The notes under the pieces were generated by a model, which did no database searches, had not been told where the DNA came from, and saw only the letters and a list, made by a program, of their open reading frames with translations. Shown here one piece after another: positions 18,982 to 29,533 of a stretch of DNA of 64,000 bases (its first letter is position 1; the number at the start of each line of letters is the position of its first letter). The translations under genes and the position numbers were made by a program. The DNA comes from Roseovarius gaetbuli (GTDB lineage Bacteria > Pseudomonadota > Alphaproteobacteria > Rhodobacterales > Rhodobacteraceae), in contig NZ_FWFJ01000013.1 in NCBI RefSeq assembly GCF_900172365.1, positions 27,314 to 91,313 of the forward strand, given 5' to 3'.

Positions 18982-20640
18982 TCAGCGCTGCTGCACTTGC
19001 CAGCTCGGATGCATCCAGGGCTCTGCGTTTTCCGGCGACAGGGGCGTGCGGCCAAGCACATGGTCGGCGATCTTCTCCCCCACCATGATCGAGGGCGCAT
19101 TGAGATTGCCGTTGGTGATGCGCGGGAAAATGCTGCTGTCGGCAACGCGCAGACGCTCGACCCCGATCACCCGGCCCTGCGGATCAACCACCGCCTGTCT
19201 GTCGTCGGCGCGCCCCATCCGGCAGGTGCCGCAGGGGTGATAGGCGCTTTCGGCATGCGCACGGATGAAGTCGTCAAGATCGGCCTCGCTGGTCACATCT
19301 GCGCCGGGCTGAATTTCATGGCTGACAAAGGGCTTGAAGGCGTCCTGCGCGAAAATCTCGCGCGTCAGGCGGATGCATTTGCGAAAATCGACCCAATCGC
19401 TTTCCTGGCTCATGTAATTGAAGCGGATCACCGGCGCATCCGAGGGCTCATTGCTGCGCAGGCTGACCGCCCCGCGCGAGGCGCTGCGCATCGGGCCGAC
19501 ATGGGCCTGAAACCCGTGCCCCTCGGCCGCGGCTTTGCCGTCATAGCGCACGGCAATCGGCAGGAAATGAAACTGGATATCGGGATAATTGACGCCTGCA
19601 TCGGACCGGATGAAGCCACCGCTCTCAAACTGATTGCTCGCGCCCAGACCCTTGCGCCCCAGAAGCCAGCGTGCGCCGACAAATCCCTTGCCGAGAAGGT
19701 TCCAGTATTTGAACAGGCTGACCGGCTGGCTGGCGGCCATCTGAATGTAGAGCTCAAGGTGATCCTGAAGGTTTTGCCCAACACCGGGGCGGTCCGCCTG
19801 AACGGCAATGCCATGCTCGCCAAGATGCGCGCCCGGACCAATACCGGACAGCATCAAGAGCTTGGGCGAATTGATCGACGAGGCTGCAAGGATAACTTCG
19901 GCCCTTGCGCGCACAACCTCTCGCCGCCCCTTGCGGAGCGTCTCGACCCCGACTGCGCGGCCCTCTTCAATCACCACGCGGGTCACAAGGGCGCGGATCA
20001 GATCGCAATTGTCGCGCTTCAGGGCCGGGCGCAGATAGGCGTTGGCCGCCGACCAGCGTTGCCCCTGCCAGACAGTCATGTCGAACGGGCCGACGCCCTC
20101 TTGCTGCTCGCCATTATAATCGCCGGTGCGCTGATAGCCGGCCTGCGCGCCGGCCTCGACAAAGGCGCGGGTGAGCGGATTGTCACGCGGCCCGCGGCTG
20201 ACGTGCAGCGGCCCGTCCGTGCCCCGCCATGCCGGATCGCCGCCATGCCCGCCGTCATGCCAGCTTTCCATGCGCTTGAAATAGGGCAGCACATCGGCAT
20301 AGCCCCAGCCGCCCGCGCCCTGATCGCGCCAGTGGTCATAGTCACAGGCATGCCCGCGCACATAAACCATGCCGTTGATGCTCGACGATCCACCAATCAC
20401 CTTACCGCGCGGACAGGCGAGGCGGCGGTTGCCGAGATGCGGCTCGGGTTCGCTCTGATAGCCCCAGTCATAGCGCGCCATGTTCATCGGATAGCTCAGC
20501 GCGCCGGGCATCTGGATGAAGGGCCCGGCATCTGTGCCGCCATGCTCGATGACCAGCACCGAATGCCCGGCCTCTGACAGACGGTAGGCCATGGCGCAAC
20601 CTGCGCTTCCGGCACCGACGATGACATAATCTGCTTCCAT
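18982..20640 (-). CDS. betA: Choline dehydrogenase
   Basis: GMC-family flavoenzyme oxidising choline to betaine aldehyde and onward to glycine betaine. 552 residues from the ATG at 20640, with AGGG about ten bases upstream. The FAD motif [18 protein letters not shown] is at residues 6-23, the GMC signature [20 protein letters not shown] near residue 76, and the C-terminal histidine region [12 protein letters not shown] near residue 455. Last gene of betI-betC-betA. A large G-rich hairpin lies in its leader. betB is not in the window, so betaine aldehyde oxidation depends on BetA itself or a gene elsewhere. Confidence 0.94.
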   Translation of the reverse strand: MEADYVIVGAGSAGCAMAYRLSEAGHSVLVIEHGGTDAGPFIQMPGALSYPMNMARYDWGYQSEPEPHLGNRRLACPRGKVIGGSSSINGMVYVRGHACDYDHWRDQGAGGWGYADVLPYFKRMESWHDGGHGGDPAWRGTDGPLHVSRGPRDNPLTRAFVEAGAQAGYQRTGDYNGEQQEGVGPFDMTVWQGQRWSAANAYLRPALKRDNCDLIRALVTRVVIEEGRAVGVETLRKGRREVVRARAEVILAASSINSPKLLMLSGIGPGAHLGEHGIAVQADRPGVGQNLQDHLELYIQMAASQPVSLFKYWNLLGKGFVGARWLLGRKGLGASNQFESGGFIRSDAGVNYPDIQFHFLPIAVRYDGKAAAEGHGFQAHVGPMRSASRGAVSLRSNEPSDAPVIRFNYMSQESDWVDFRKCIRLTREIFAQDAFKPFVSHEIQPGADVTSEADLDDFIRAHAESAYHPCGTCRMGRADDRQAVVDPQGRVIGVERLRVADSSIFPRITNGNLNAPSIMVGEKIADHVLGRTPLSPENAEPWMHPSWQVQQR

Positions 20641-20666
20641 CTCAGAGCGTCCCTTCTGTGCCACAC

Positions 20667-20715
20667 GCCGCCCTGGCGCGACGGGGTGGGTGGGTGGGCG
20701 TCGTGCCAGGGCGGC
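20667..20715. promoter_or_regulatory. betA leader hairpin with a G-quadruplex loop
   Basis: Sixteen-base arms (20667-20682 GCCGCCCTGGCGCGAC; 20700-20715) pair with one G-T-type mismatch. The plus-strand loop is GGGGTGGGTGGGTGGGC, a canonical four-tract G-quadruplex sequence with single-base spacers. In the betA mRNA the loop is C-rich. It ends 26 bases before the betA start, so it could act as attenuator, RNA stabiliser or DNA structure on the template strand. Confidence 0.7.
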
Positions 20716-20785
20716 GGGCCGTCAAGAGCGGGCGGGCAGTGGTTTCAATCGGATAGGTCATTGCACCTGTCTTCGGTTGGAGTTT

Positions 20786-20808
20786 GAGTATTTTCGGAAC
20801 AGTGAAAG
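20786..20808. repeat. Interspersed GAGTATTT repeat, copy 4
   Basis: Plus-strand form GAGTATTTTCGGAACAGTGAAAG, two bases from the betC stop. It matches the left half of the copy after choV (27.7 kb), differing by about one base. Confidence 0.72.
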
Positions 20809-20810
20809 CA

Positions 20811-22319
20811 TCACTCTCCTCGGGGAAACCGCTTGTTTTCCTCAAGAACGTTAAGATCCATGTGATTGCGCATGTAACGCTCGCTGGCCTTTTGCAGGGG
20901 CTGATAATCCCAAGGGTAATAGCCGCCCTTGCGCAGGGCCTCGTAGACCACCCAGCGCCGTGCCTGACTTTCGCGCACCGCCGCGTCAAACGCCTCCAGA
21001 TCCCACCGCGCTTCGGCCTTGGCCTGAAGCTGGGCCAAGGTACCGGCATGGGCCGCGTCCCCGGCCAGATTGCAAAGCTCATGCGGGTCGGCTTCAAGAT
21101 CAAACAGCTGATCGGGATCAAGCGCGCAGCGGTTGTACTTCCACTTGCCATACCGCAGCGAGACCATGGGCGCATAAGACGCCTCGGCAGCATATTCCAT
21201 CGCCACCGGCTCGCTGCGCGAGGCCCCCTGCCCAAGGGGGACGAGCGATTGCCCTTCGGTCCAGGGCATGACCTCGGCCATGCTGACATTCGCCAGATCG
21301 CAGAGCGTCGGGCAGACATCAACATTGCTCACCGGATCGGTGACCAGCCCCGGCGCCATGCCCGGCGCTGAAATCATCATCGGCACACGCGCCGAGCCCT
21401 CGTAAAAGCTCATCTTGAACCAAAGCCCGCGCTCGCCGAGCATGTCACCGTGATCGCTGACAAACAGGATCACCGCCTCTTGCCGGGTCGTCTCCAGCGC
21501 TTCGAGCACCTCGCCGATCTTGTCGTCGAGATAGCTGATATTAGCGAAATAGGCGCGCCGTGACCGGCAGATGTCCTCCTCGGAAATGTCAAACGAGCGC
21601 CAGTCGTTGGCATCAAAGATGCGTTTGGCATGGGCGTCGTGATCCTCGTACGCCATCGCCGGGACCTCGGGCAAAAGATGCTCGCAATCCTCGTAGAGAT
21701 CCCAGTATTTCTTGCGCGCCACATAGGGGTCATGCGGATGGGTGAAGCTCACCGTCAGGCACCAGGGCCGCTCATCCTGCCCGCGCGCCAGATCATAGAC
21801 CTTGGCCCGCGCGTTAAACGCGACCTCGTCGTCATATTCCATCTGGTTGGAAATCTCGGCGACGCCGGCGCCGGTGACCGAGCCCATGTTGTGATACCAC
21901 CAATCAATCCGCTCGCCCGGCTTGCGATAATCCGGGGTCCAGCCGAAATCGGCGGGATAGATATCGGTGGTCAGGCGCTCTTCAAACCCGTGCATCTGAT
22001 CGGGGCCGACGAAATGCATCTTGCCCGAAAGGCAGGTCTGATAGCCCGCACGCCGCAGGTGATGGGCGTAGGTCGGGATATCGGCGGCAAACTCGGCGGC
22101 ATTATCATAGACCCGGCTGCGCGACGGCAGAAGCCCTGACATGAAGCTGGCCCGTCCCGGCGCGCAAAGCGGCGAGGCCGTATAGGCATTGGCAAACCGC
22201 GTAGAGCGCGCCGCCAGAGCCTTGAGGTTGGGCGCATGAAGCCAATCCGCCGGGCCGTCCGGAAACAGCGTGCCATTCAGCTGATCGACCATGATAATCA
22301 GGATGTTGGGGGCGGTCAT
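20811..22319 (-). CDS. betC: Choline-sulfatase
   Basis: Hydrolyses choline-O-sulfate to choline plus sulfate. 502 residues. The sulfatase signature SPLCAPGRASFMSG places the formylglycine cysteine at residue 52. The N-terminal metal aspartates are in NILIIMVDQL, the lysine motif SGKMHFVG is near residue 100, and FVSDHGDMLGERG is near residue 285. The C-terminal extension is typical of BetC. Its start overlaps the betI stop (ATGA), giving betI-betC-betA. It supplies choline to BetA, and SO4 as a sulfur source. Confidence 0.94.
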   Translation of the reverse strand: MTAPNILIIMVDQLNGTLFPDGPADWLHAPNLKALAARSTRFANAYTASPLCAPGRASFMSGLLPSRSRVYDNAAEFAADIPTYAHHLRRAGYQTCLSGKMHFVGPDQMHGFEERLTTDIYPADFGWTPDYRKPGERIDWWYHNMGSVTGAGVAEISNQMEYDDEVAFNARAKVYDLARGQDERPWCLTVSFTHPHDPYVARKKYWDLYEDCEHLLPEVPAMAYEDHDAHAKRIFDANDWRSFDISEEDICRSRRAYFANISYLDDKIGEVLEALETTRQEAVILFVSDHGDMLGERGLWFKMSFYEGSARVPMMISAPGMAPGLVTDPVSNVDVCPTLCDLANVSMAEVMPWTEGQSLVPLGQGASRSEPVAMEYAAEASYAPMVSLRYGKWKYNRCALDPDQLFDLEADPHELCNLAGDAAHAGTLAQLQAKAEARWDLEAFDAAVRESQARRWVVYEALRKGGYYPWDYQPLQKASERYMRNHMDLNVLEENKRFPRGE

Positions 22320-22903
22320 TGGCTCTCCTTTGAGGGCAGACTTGTGTCGAGATAATGCAGCAGAACGTCCACCGCGACGTCCGGTTGCATCGGCCCTTCG
22401 CGCAGGGCCTGGCGGATATAAAGGCCGTCGATCATCGCCGCCAGGCCGCGCGTCAGAGTGCGCGATTGTGCGGGATCAAGGCGGCGAAACGCGTCATGCA
22501 GGTTCGAGCGCAAGCGCCGCTGATAGATATGAAGCAGGCGCAATGCTTCGTCCGAGCGCTGCGCCTGAACATAAAAATTCAGCCAGGCCGACACCATCTC
22601 GGGACGGAATTGCGCGGGCGTAAAGCTGGCGCGGATGATCGCCTCGACCCGGTCACGCGGGCTTTTGGCCATGATCAGCGCGCCGCGCACCTCGGCTCCG
22701 TAAAGCGTCAGGATATGGCGCATGGCGGCGGCGAAGATCTGTTCCTTGGACCCGAAGTAATGATGCGCCAGAGCGCTCGACATGCCCGCCCGGCGCGCGA
22801 TCTGTGCCACGGTCACATCCAGTGAGCCCCGCGCGCCAATCTCGGAAATCGTCGCCTCGACCAGCGCGGTGCGCCGGATCGGCTCCATCCCGATTTTGGG
22901 CAT
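22316..22903 (-). CDS. betI: BetI, TetR-type repressor of choline genes
   Basis: 195 residues. The start MPKIGMEPIRRTAL at 22903 is chosen because GGAGG lies six bases upstream; an ATG two codons earlier abuts that site. The N-terminal helix-turn-helix (VAQIARRAGMSSALAHHYFG) matches BetI closely. BetI represses bet genes and is released by choline. A 14-base inverted repeat ATTGACCCGTCAAT lies 47 bases upstream, between this operon and the divergent transporter genes. Confidence 0.93.
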   Translation of the reverse strand: MPKIGMEPIRRTALVEATISEIGARGSLDVTVAQIARRAGMSSALAHHYFGSKEQIFAAAMRHILTLYGAEVRGALIMAKSPRDRVEAIIRASFTPAQFRPEMVSAWLNFYVQAQRSDEALRLLHIYQRRLRSNLHDAFRRLDPAQSRTLTRGLAAMIDGLYIRQALREGPMQPDVAVDVLLHYLDTSLPSKESQ

Positions 22904-22949
22904 TGTCATCCTCCGTTAAAATGTTGCCATACTGGCCTAATCGTGTTTA

Positions 22950-22963
22950 ATTGACCCGTCAAT
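22950..22963. promoter_or_regulatory. Putative BetI operator
   Basis: ATTGAC-CC-GTCAAT, a perfect 6-2-6 inverted repeat in the 258-base gap between betI and the divergent solute-binding-protein gene. The half-site resembles published TTGATTGAC-type BetI boxes. The rest of the gap holds no gene. Confidence 0.6.
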
Positions 22964-23161
22964 CAATAAAAGACAATCGACGGATCACAGCAGGGAAAGC
23001 CAGAATAGCGTTGTAATTCACAGCGGCGTCATATTAGCCTTGCTATGGAGACACGGCAGTCGTGCAATTTGCGCACTGCGTTACCAGGACACCCCCCACC
23101 CTGCCGCGTGACGGGCAACAGGGCCGGGCAATAAAAGAAAAACCAAAGGGAGAGACCATAA

Positions 23162-24736
23162 ATGACACTTATCAACAACGGACGGCTTAACCGACGCGGA
23201 TTTCTCGCGACCACAGCCGCCACGGCAATTGCCGCCTCGCTGCCGATGGGCGGTGCGATGGCCGCGCCGAATCGCGGCGGGCATCTGCGTGCCGCTATCG
23301 GTCACGGCCAGACCACCGATACGCTGAACCCCGGCACCTATTCCAACAGCTTCACCACATCGCTGTCCTTTGCCATTCACGGTCGCCTCACCGAGGTTGC
23401 CCAGGACGGTTCGCTTATTCCCGAGGTTGCCGAAAGCTGGGAAGCATCGGATGATGCGTCGGAATGGCGGTTCAAAATCCGCAAGGGCGTGACCTTCCAC
23501 TCAGGCAAGCCACTGACTGTCGAAGACGTGGTCAACTCGATCAACTTCCACCGCGGCGAAGGATCAACATCGGCCGCCGGACCGATCGTGGCGCCAATCA
23601 GCGGGATCGCCTGCGTGACTGGCTGCACCGCCGAAGGTGATGACACCGTTGTCTTTTCTCTCGATGGCGGCAATGCCGACTTCCCTTTCATTCTGAGCGA
23701 CTATCACCTGGTCATCTGCAAGGCCGCTGGTGACAGCATCGACTGGCAATCCGGCGATGGCGTCGGCAGCTATATCCTGAAAGATTTCCAGCCCGGCGTT
23801 TCCTATTCGCTGGAGCGCAACCCCAACCACTGGCGCAGCGATGTTGCCTGGTTCGACAGCGCCGAGGTGATCGCCATCGTTGACCAGAACGCCCGCACCA
23901 CCGCGCTTGTGTCGGGTGACGTGGACATGGCCGACCGGCTTGACCTAAAGACCGTCGGCCTTCTGGCGCGACGCCCCGACATTCAGATCAACTCGGTTTC
24001 GGGCACCCAGCACTATACCTTCGCCATGGATACCCGCGCCGAGCCCTACAGCAACGTGCATGTGCGCCATGCCCTGAAATACGGCATCAACCGCCAGGAA
24101 TTGGTCGACAAGATCCTGTTCGGCTATGGCGCCGTGGGCAATGACCATCCGATCGGTCCGGGCCAGCGGTTCTTCAACAAGGACCTCGAACAGACCACCT
24201 ACGATCCCGACAAGGCAAAATACCACCTCAAGCTTGCCGGTCTTGAGAGCGTCGATGTTTCGCTCTCGGCGGCGGACGCGGCCTTTGTCGGCGCGGTCGA
24301 TGCGGCAGTTCTTTACCAGAACTCGGCCGCTGCGGGCGGGATCAACCTCAAGCCGGTGCGCGAACCCAATGACGGTTACTGGTCCGACGTCTGGATGAAA
24401 AAGCCGTTTGCTGCTGTCTATTGGTCGGGCCGTTCGGTCGAAGATCAGATGTTCTCGACCGCCTATCAGTGCGGCGCGTCCTGGAACGACAGCTTCTGGT
24501 GCAATGACCGCTTCGACGAACTCCTGGTCAAGGCCCGCTCGGAACTCGACGATGCCAAGCGCCGCGAGATGTATTACGAGATGCAGGCGCTGTGCAGCAG
24601 CGACGGCGGCGTGATCGTGCCGATGTTCGCGAACTATGTCTTCGGCAACTCGACCAAAGTCGCCCACACCGAGCAGATGGGCTCGAACTGGGATGTGGAC
24701 GGCATGCGCTTTATCGAACGCTGGTGGTTCGCCTAA
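23162..24736 (+). CDS. ABC transporter substrate-binding protein, family 5 (peptide/nickel type)
   Basis: 524 residues. The N-terminus NRRGFLATTAATAIAASLPMGG is a Tat signal (RRGFLA), unusual for this family, which is mostly Sec-exported. The mature part follows the SBP_bac_5 pattern: TLNPGTYSNS, then FAIHGRLTEVAQDGSLIPEV near residue 70, WRFKIRKGVTFHSGKPLT near residue 104, and the C-terminal NDRFDELLVKA. GGGAGAG precedes the start. No cognate permease or ATPase follows; the next genes are the choXWV system of another family. It may bind a choline-related solute or work with an unlinked transporter. Confidence 0.88.
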   Translation: MTLINNGRLNRRGFLATTAATAIAASLPMGGAMAAPNRGGHLRAAIGHGQTTDTLNPGTYSNSFTTSLSFAIHGRLTEVAQDGSLIPEVAESWEASDDASEWRFKIRKGVTFHSGKPLTVEDVVNSINFHRGEGSTSAAGPIVAPISGIACVTGCTAEGDDTVVFSLDGGNADFPFILSDYHLVICKAAGDSIDWQSGDGVGSYILKDFQPGVSYSLERNPNHWRSDVAWFDSAEVIAIVDQNARTTALVSGDVDMADRLDLKTVGLLARRPDIQINSVSGTQHYTFAMDTRAEPYSNVHVRHALKYGINRQELVDKILFGYGAVGNDHPIGPGQRFFNKDLEQTTYDPDKAKYHLKLAGLESVDVSLSAADAAFVGAVDAAVLYQNSAAAGGINLKPVREPNDGYWSDVWMKKPFAAVYWSGRSVEDQMFSTAYQCGASWNDSFWCNDRFDELLVKARSELDDAKRREMYYEMQALCSSDGGVIVPMFANYVFGNSTKVAHTEQMGSNWDVDGMRFIERWWFA

Positions 24737-24857
24737 GCCTCGCCACCTCGTGGACCAACAAGGGGGGCTCGGCGCAGAATATGCTCCGGGCCCCTCGCCC
24801 AAAGGCGGGTCGGCAAGCGGCCGCTTTACGACACACCGAACATGAAAGACTGCCAAA

Positions 24858-25784
24858 ATGACCCTTAGAACAACGCTTTCAGCCATGGCCCTCGCCGTGG
24901 CCACCGGCCCCGCCCTTGCCAATTGCGACGAGGTGGTTTTCGCCGATGTCGGCTGGACCGATATCACCGCCACCACCGCCGCCACCACCGAGGTGCTGCG
25001 CGCGCTTGGCTATGCGGCCGACATCAAGGTTCTGTCGGTGCCGGTCACCTATACCTCGATGGCCAAGGGCGATATTGACGTGTTCCTTGGCAACTGGATG
25101 CCCACCATGGAGGGCGACATCGCGCCTTATCGCGAGGCGGGCACCGTCGACACCGTGCGTGCCAATCTGGAAGGCGCGAAATACACGCTGGCCACCAATG
25201 CCGTCGGCGCGGCCCTCGGCATCACCAGCTTTGAGAGCATCGCCGCTCAGGCCGAGGCACTGGATTCAACCATCTACGGGATCGAGCCGGGCAATGATGG
25301 CAACCGCCTGATCATGGATATGATCGCCGCCGACGCCTTTGGCCTGAAAGACTTTGACGTCAAGGAAAGCTCTGAGCAGGGCATGCTCGCGCAGGTCAGC
25401 CGCGCCGATCGCCGTGAAGAACCGATTGTCTTTCTCGGCTGGGAACCGCACCCGATGAATGCCAATCACGACATGACCTATCTGACCGGTGGCGACGACT
25501 GGTTCGGCCCCGATCTTGGCGGCGCGACGGTCTATACCAACACCCGCGCGGGCTATGTCGATGAATGCCCGAACGTGGGCAAGCTGCTCGGGAACCTCTC
25601 GTTCACTCTCGCGATGGAGAACGAGATCATGGGCGCGATCCTTGACGACGGGGAAAAGCCCGAAAAGGCCGCGACCGCATGGCTTGCCGCCCATCCCGAT
25701 GTGCTTGGCCCCTGGCTTGACGGCGTGACCACCCGCGAGGGCGGCGATGCAATGGAAGCGGTCAAAGCGGCGCTTGGTCTCTGA
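24858..25784 (+). CDS. choX: Choline ABC transporter, substrate-binding protein
   Basis: 308 residues with a Sec signal (MTLRTTLSAMALAVATGPALA). The mature protein starts NCDEVVFADVGWTDITATTA and contains the QAT/OpuAC family segments VTYTSMAKGDIDVFLGNWMP and FLGWEPHPMN, which carry cage aromatics. It fits the ChoX type that binds choline and acetylcholine in the periplasm. There is no evident Shine-Dalgarno before the ATG, and the start is chosen by signal-peptide length. A 9-bp hairpin separates it from choW, a common way to keep binding-protein mRNA more abundant than permease mRNA. Confidence 0.93.
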   Translation: MTLRTTLSAMALAVATGPALANCDEVVFADVGWTDITATTAATTEVLRALGYAADIKVLSVPVTYTSMAKGDIDVFLGNWMPTMEGDIAPYREAGTVDTVRANLEGAKYTLATNAVGAALGITSFESIAAQAEALDSTIYGIEPGNDGNRLIMDMIAADAFGLKDFDVKESSEQGMLAQVSRADRREEPIVFLGWEPHPMNANHDMTYLTGGDDWFGPDLGGATVYTNTRAGYVDECPNVGKLLGNLSFTLAMENEIMGAILDDGEKPEKAATAWLAAHPDVLGPWLDGVTTREGGDAMEAVKAALGL

Positions 25785-25793
25785 TCGCTGACC

Positions 25794-25821
25794 CTGCCCC
25801 GGCCCAATGCGACCGGGGCAG
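25794..25821 (+). terminator. Intercistronic hairpin between choX and choW
   Basis: Perfect nine-base arms CTGCCCCGG and CCGGGGCAG around a ten-base loop, 10 bases after the choX stop. It is followed by CCCCTTTCC rather than a T-run, so partial termination or protection of the 3' end of choX mRNA is more likely than full termination. Confidence 0.6.
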
Positions 25822-25857
25822 CCCCTTTCCCCACCGCAAGAATAAAGGTGCACGCGC

Positions 25858-26690
25858 ATGGACTGGCTGAGCGATCACAAAATCCCCGTCGGCGATGCAG
25901 CGGAGAGCTTTTTCCTCTGGCTTCAGGACAATGCCGCGTGGTTCTTTGACATGCTTTCGGCCCTGATGGAGGGGCTGATCGACGGCTTTCTCTGGCTGCT
26001 TCAGGCACCGCACCCGCTTGTGATCATGGCGATTTTCGTCGGTCTCACCTGGGTGCTGCAACGCAACTGGAAGACCTGCGCCTTCGTGTTCCTCGGCTTC
26101 CTCTTCATCCACAATCAGGACTATTGGGAAGAAACCACCGAGAGCCTCACTCTGGTGCTGTCGTCCTGCATCTTCTGCATGGCCATCGGCGTGCCCATCG
26201 GCATCGCCGCCGCGCACCGCCCACGGCTTTATGACTGGCTGCGCCCGGTGCTTGACCTGATGCAAACCCTGCCGCCCTTTGTCTACCTGATCCCGGCCAT
26301 CGTGTTTTTCGGCATCGGCATGGTGCCGGGCCTGATCGCCACGGTGATCTTCGTGGTCCCCGCGCCGATCCGCCTCACCCATCTTGGCATTTCCTCCACA
26401 CCCAAACCCCTGCTCGAGGCCGCACAGGCCTTTGGCGCCACCGCCCGCCAGACCCTTGTCAAGGTCGAGCTGCCCTATGCCCTGCCCCAGATCATGGCCG
26501 GTCTGAACCAGACCATCATGCTGTCGCTCTCGATGGTGGTGATCGGCGCGCTTGTCGGCGCCGACGGGCTTGGCGTGCCGGTCCTGCGCGCGATCAACAC
26601 GGTCAATATCTCGCTTGGCTTTGAATCCGGGCTGATGATCGTGGTCGTCGCCATCGTGCTTGACCGCATGCTTCGGATGGGAGAGCGCAA

Positions 26691-26694
<4 letters not shown>
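25858..26694 (+). CDS. choW: Choline ABC transporter, permease
   Basis: 278-residue inner-membrane permease of the ProW/OpuAB type, with about six hydrophobic segments (for example PLVIMAIFVGLTWVLQ near residue 52 and FVYLIPAIVFFGIGMVPGL near residue 142). The EAA loop EAAQAFGATARQTLVKVELP is near residue 183. It overlaps choV by ATGA. An additional amphipathic N-terminal stretch of about 45 residues precedes the first membrane segment. Confidence 0.93.
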
Positions 26695-27734
<1,040 letters not shown>

Positions 27735-27739
27735 TCTCG

Positions 27740-27801
27740 CTTTCACTGTTCCGGAAATACTCCGGGGGAGTCGCGCCCCGCGCGACGGGGGCAGCGCCCC
27801 C
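27740..27801. repeat. Interspersed GGAGTATTT-type repeat, copy 5 (long form)
   Basis: Read on the minus strand: a GGGGGCGCTGCCCCC block, a GTCGCGC/GCGCGAC hairpin, CTCCCCCGGAGTATTTCC and then GGAACAGTGAAAG. It starts six bases after the choV stop and reaches nearly to the end of the convergent DMT gene, so it may serve both 3' ends. Confidence 0.75.
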
Positions 27802-27809
27802 TGCCCGGC

Positions 27810-28733
27810 TCAGACCTTGGTCGCCGAGACCGGCGGCGTGATCGCGCGCCGCTTGAGCACCGCTTCGCGCCAGCTGATGAAACTGATCGCCGCCACGATC
27901 ACCGTGCCGCCCAGCAGAACGAACACATCCACACCTTCGCCAAAGACCAGCGCCCCAAGCGCCACCGCCCAGACCAGTTGCAGGAAGGTCACCGGCTGCG
28001 TCACCGCCAGCGGGGCCGCCCCGAACGCCAGCGTCATGGTGTAATGCCCCGCCGTCGCAAGACAGGCCACGCCAAACAGGATCGTCAACTCGCCCAAGGT
28101 CGGCGTCACCCAGACCGCCGCCGCAAGCGGCGCCAGCCCGATCGTCACCGTGATCGACAGCATCGCCACCACGATTCCCGCGCTACAGCGCCCCGACAAC
28201 ACCTTGGCCGTGAGGTAAGAGGCGCCGAAAAACACCGCCGTGAACAGCATCGCGAAATGCCCAGGCCCGACCTCGCGAAATCCCGGACGCAGGATGATCA
28301 GCGCCCCGATCAAGGCCGCCACCACCGCCAGCACCCGGCGCAGGGCAAGCGTTTCACCAAGAAAAAGCGCCGCCCCGAGGGTGACGTAAATCGGCGAGAG
28401 GTAATTCATCGCCGTCACATCCGCGATCGGTATCCGCGCCATGGCAAAGAACCAGAGCGACACACCAATCGTATGCACCGCCCCGCGCGCGCCAAACATA
28501 AGCCAGATCCGCCGCTCAAGCCGCAACCGCATCAGCGGGCGCAACATCGGCAGCAGGAACACAAGCCCCATGGCATAGCGCAGAAACGCCGCCTGCGGCG
28601 CCGGCACCCGCGTGCCAAGCACCTTCACAAGCGCGGTGACCCCGACAAAAAGGATACCGGTCAGAACCATCCAGAAGATGCCCAACATCGGATTTGTGGC
28701 CACCTTGGGCGAAAGGGTTGGTTCTGCGCGCAT
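27810..28733 (-). CDS. DMT (EamA) family transporter
   Basis: 307 residues with ten hydrophobic segments in two EamA halves. The first half ends with FLGETLALRRVLAVVAALIG near residue 135, and the second repeats the pattern with VFGEGVDVFVLLGGTVIVAA near residue 275. Such proteins export amino acids or metabolites; the substrate is unknown. The start MRAEPTLSPKVATNP gives about 15 cytoplasmic residues before the first helix. It is convergent with choV and upstream of argO on the same strand, but 100 bases apart. Confidence 0.88.
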   Translation of the reverse strand: MRAEPTLSPKVATNPMLGIFWMVLTGILFVGVTALVKVLGTRVPAPQAAFLRYAMGLVFLLPMLRPLMRLRLERRIWLMFGARGAVHTIGVSLWFFAMARIPIADVTAMNYLSPIYVTLGAALFLGETLALRRVLAVVAALIGALIILRPGFREVGPGHFAMLFTAVFFGASYLTAKVLSGRCSAGIVVAMLSITVTIGLAPLAAAVWVTPTLGELTILFGVACLATAGHYTMTLAFGAAPLAVTQPVTFLQLVWAVALGALVFGEGVDVFVLLGGTVIVAAISFISWREAVLKRRAITPPVSATKV

Positions 28734-28837
28734 TGCGCCATTAACTCATGCAAAACACCCGCTGTCGAGCTTTGCGCGCCCTATATGCATGCACAGGGTG
28801 CAACCCTGCGTCCCGACAGGTGCATGGCCGACTGCCC

Positions 28838-29431
28838 TCAGCCAAGCACCAACCGAGCCGCAATTGCCCACATCACCGCCCCGATGCCTGCAACAAGCAC
28901 CCGCCAGCTTACCTCGCGGCGAAACAGCGGCGCCAAGAGCCGCGCACCGTAGCCAAGACAAAAGAAAAACACAAAACTTGCCGTGACCGCGCCGATGCCG
29001 AACCCGAGCCGGTCGTCATATTGTGACGAAACCGAGCCGACAAGAACCACCGTATCAAGGTAGACATGCGGGTTTAGCCAGGTCAGCGCCAGACAGGTCA
29101 GCATCGCGCGCCGCAGACTGCCCGTGCCCGTGCCCGCCTCAAACACCGCGCCGCCGCGCCAGGCGGCAAGAAAGTTGCGCGCGCCGTACCAGATCAGAAA
29201 CGCCGCCCCGCCAAAGCGCATGACCTGTTCAAGCCCCGGCACCGCCGCCGACAGCGCGCCGAACCCGGCAACCCCGAACGCGATAAGCACGGCATCCGAC
29301 AGCGCACAGATCAAGACCACGGCCAGCACATGCTCACGCCGCAATCCTTGGCGCAAGACAAAGGCATTCTGCGCCCCGATCGCCAGAATAAGGCTTAGCC
29401 CAAGGGCAAATCCCGCGATTTCTGCCTGCAT
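28838..29431 (-). CDS. argO: LysE/ArgO-type amino acid exporter
   Basis: 197 residues from the ATG at 29431, which has GGGGAGAGGG upstream; a longer reading to 29515 lacks such a site. Six membrane segments. The LysE hallmarks are IGAQNAFVLRQGLRREH near residue 17 and LTWLNPHVYLDTVVLVG near residue 112. It exports arginine and/or lysine. It is divergent from an ArgP-type LysR regulator, the classical argO/argP (lysE/lysG) arrangement, but that regulator is frameshifted here. Confidence 0.9.
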   Translation of the reverse strand: MQAEIAGFALGLSLILAIGAQNAFVLRQGLRREHVLAVVLICALSDAVLIAFGVAGFGALSAAVPGLEQVMRFGGAAFLIWYGARNFLAAWRGGAVFEAGTGTGSLRRAMLTCLALTWLNPHVYLDTVVLVGSVSSQYDDRLGFGIGAVTASFVFFFCLGYGARLLAPLFRREVSWRVLVAGIGAVMWAIAARLVLG

Positions 29432-29533
29432 GTTTCCCTCTCCCCGGTTCTCTGGCTCACTACTGCTCGCTTGCCTAAAGCGGCGCAGCACATTACCCAA
29501 ACGCATAATTAACATGCTGCATAAGAGTTGCTA

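Noticed and set aside
24737..24857. Terminator between the orphan binding protein and choX
   Set aside because: Only short, imperfect GC stems and no T-run; cotranscription cannot be excluded.
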